Source: Phytoseiulus persimilis (taxonomy: Eukaryota; Arthropoda; Arachnida; Mesostigmata; Phytoseiidae). From it: a stretch of DNA of 64,000 nt. The first letter of the stretch is position 1; each line of letters opens with the position of its first letter. Position numbers and translations under genes: made by a program. Where the stretch lies: positions 19,034,001-19,098,000 of the forward strand of contig CM075103.1 of the NCBI GenBank assembly GCA_037576195.1, given 5' to 3'. Positions 62,321 to 64,000 of the stretch are shown in pieces. The notes beneath the pieces were generated by a model. That model had not been told where the DNA came from, searched no databases, and was given only the letters and a program-made list of their open reading frames with translations.

Positions 62321-62671
62321 ATTAAAACGCCTTACGTTTGATCATCGAGCATTTTACGGATGCAACACACTGCGCATCCGACGTAAGATAGCGAGAAAGC
62401 TCTCCTCGGTAGCTCTTGTCGCCGACTGAACGATGGGATGAAGGCCTTAGACTCTCCGAGCAACGACCAATGAGCAATAGAACACTTCCTGGATAGGGCC
62501 TCAGGAAAGAAGCTGTGAAGATGCCCGATGCTGCACGATTGGGGCGCAAAAATGGATGTTCCTGGCTGGTTTCAAAAAGGGCACTCATTTCCTCTTCACG
62601 GACCCGCGCGGAACCCCAGAAATGACTGACGGACCCCCTGAGGTCCGCGGACCCTAGGTTGAGCACCCCTG
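62321..62671 (-). mobile_element. One end of a hAT-like DNA transposon
   Basis: Read on the minus strand from 62671 the sequence begins CAGGGGTGCTCAACCTAGGG and continues with GTCCGCGGACC and GGGGGTCCG, the typical hAT terminus (CAGGGGT/CAGTGGT followed by CTCAACC and repeated GGTCCGCGG-like words). A minus ORF of 120 codons crosses this end and is probably not meaningful. The matching other end and an 8-bp duplication were not found, so the element may be truncated; the lower limit given here is arbitrary. Confidence 0.55.
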
Positions 62672-62965
62672 CCTTAGAGGACACCGACCGGATGAAAGGT
62701 TAGGCTGGCAAATAATCGAATATGACAGAGCATCTAGCTCTGGGAAGCAGTGTCTACAGTAGAGGTAACTCAAAGGACTTTTTGGAGTGGTGTTTCCTTG
62801 TCCTTCATCTGGAACTCGCCTCGAGGAGTCTGACGACCAGAAACAATTATTCCACAACAATTCAAAAGTAATCTTCATTTCTCTCAACACGACATTCGTC
62901 GCTGAACACAGAATCTCATTGGACAACCTCATTCGGCGGTGTCGATGATTTCGTCGACGACGAGT

Positions 62966-63732
62966 CTACCTGAAATGATAAGAGAATCCGCTATAGGAGT
63001 GAATTTTGAAAAATTCGAAGCCGCCTACGACACTTTCTCCTATCATCTGCCTTGCCTGGCTGGAGGGAGACTTCGTCGACGGTGAATAGGTTCGCCACTT
63101 CTGCCAAGAGTACGTGAAACCCGACGTTATCGGAGCCACGGTCGAGGGAACAAATTTGGTGGTGCTTCGCTGCAGGCCGATCGGACGACGCGTTGTGACT
63201 TCTCTTCCAGGAGACTCCGGAGCGGCCACGCAACGTCCGGACTTACAAATTCCTATGAAACGGAGAGATTGATGAGAGAGCGACTCTTCCCCAAGCGGAC
63301 CGAGGAATGTCCGTCTCCGAATCTCGAGTCACTGACCTCGAATGTTTCCCTCGTTATTCTTGCAAAGTTTTCCGTCCTCGAGTCTCAGCAGTTTGATATC
63401 GCCGGACGGGCCGCACAGAACCTGGGAATTGATGACGAATTTGTTCCGAGGGAATGGATACTTTCCAAGTCGTCGCCGATTGGCGAGCGTTCTTTCAAAA
63501 ACGGTCTGAACGAGTGGTCAGCGATTCAAGCTCCAAACACACGAAAACTCACCTGGCAATCTCCGTCGTCGATGTGAGACAACACGAAACGACCTCTATC
63601 GTTACAGATGTCATACCGAGCCGTAAATCTCTGATCTTCGTATGAGCGCTCTGCACTTGCGTGCCGCGAGCTAAGGAGGATACAACACGCTGCCAATAGC
63701 GGTAGGACTGCAACCCTGGGCTCCATGGGCAC
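62966..63732 (-). CDS. Small secreted Cys-rich protein, three exons
   Basis: Exon 1, 63553-63732: ATG, signal peptide (VAVLPLLAACCILLSS, likely cleavage after HASA), then ARYDICNDRGRF and HIDDGDCQ up to a CAG|GTGAGT donor. Exon 2, 63337-63421: after TCAATTCCCAG, VLCGPSGDIKLLRLEDGKLC and KNNEGNIR, phase 0 in, phase 1 out. Exon 3, 62966-63252: after CTCCGTTTCATAG, GICKSGRCVAAP then a Thr/Ser-rich tail to a stop. The phases agree at both junctions and the mature part has six cysteines ending G-x-CKSGRC. The L-x-DG-x-x-C...G-x-CK-x-G-x-C pattern resembles tick ixostatin/8.9-kDa salivary proteins and ADAMTS-type Cys-rich modules. About 180 residues. No frameshift is needed. Exact family and role are inference. 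Confidence 0.65.
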
Positions 63733-64000
63733 CGCGACAGTGTCTTCGCTGCGAAGTCACCACTCCGCAACAGGATCCAGAGCGAATGTTGGGTCGCAGT
63801 CTAACAGGGAAGGGTTTCTGGAAATTATCGCGTGGGCAAGAGCGAGGACGGAAACGGCGAGACATTTTGCTTGACAACATCTACGTCTTCCTTCAACAGA
63901 AACTAACCACAGCGGAGATCGGTGCGTCGATGTTTCCTGTCCGACCGGAGAAAAGGTTCAGTCTCCGATGAAAACCTGTCCCAAACTAGTTTGGAGCGGG
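63733..64000. other. Upstream of the secreted Cys-rich gene
   Basis: Likely promoter and 5' UTR for the minus-strand gene; no TATA box or other element recognised. Confidence 0.3.

Overview
The window looks like nuclear DNA of an arthropod, most likely a mesostigmatid mite or close relative. The basis is animal genes split by short GT-AG introns, a Derailed/RYK receptor, an NK2 homeobox of the scarecrow type, and a small secreted Cys-rich protein of a kind known from ticks. The species assignment is inference. Genes are sparse and intergenic DNA is long, so the genome is probably not compact. No bacterial operons, rRNA or convincing tRNA were seen.

Every recognisable gene is broken by one-base shifts, mostly in short homopolymers, while all three frames together spell a full conserved protein with intact catalytic residues and good splice sites. 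I read these as consensus errors of the assembly rather than pseudogenes. They explain why simple ORF calls miss most genes here. Coordinates of exon edges come from manual counting and may be off by 1-2 bases.

Layout. 0-9 kb: an unknown minus-strand terminal exon and two separate C2H2 zinc-finger terminal exons. 9.2-11 kb: VTA1 (minus, five exons, ESCRT/VPS4 cofactor). 12.1-13.2 kb: PRMT1 (plus, intronless). 14.2-14.5 kb: a 314-bp foldback MITE with 8-bp target duplication, followed by an unknown minus terminal exon. 16.2-17.1 kb: USB1 (minus, intronless, U6 snRNA trimming). 19.7-21.5 kb: PEX7 (plus, three exons, PTS2 receptor). 23 kb: an 80-residue basic helical protein of unknown function. 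24.2-25.6 kb: a 1.43-kb Mutator-like non-autonomous transposon with perfect 10-bp target duplication. 26-36 kb: several candidate unknown exons. 37.8-57.6 kb: RYK/derailed, whose signal-peptide exon lies 17 kb upstream of the rest; the first intron holds several candidate nested exons. 59-60 kb: NK2 homeobox gene (minus). 62.7 kb: one end of a hAT-like element. 63-63.7 kb: a three-exon secreted Cys-rich protein (minus).

The recognised genes are unrelated housekeeping and developmental genes and show no sign of a joint pathway. The most useful results are the reconstruction of split genes, the two mobile elements with clean target duplications, and the secreted Cys-rich gene.
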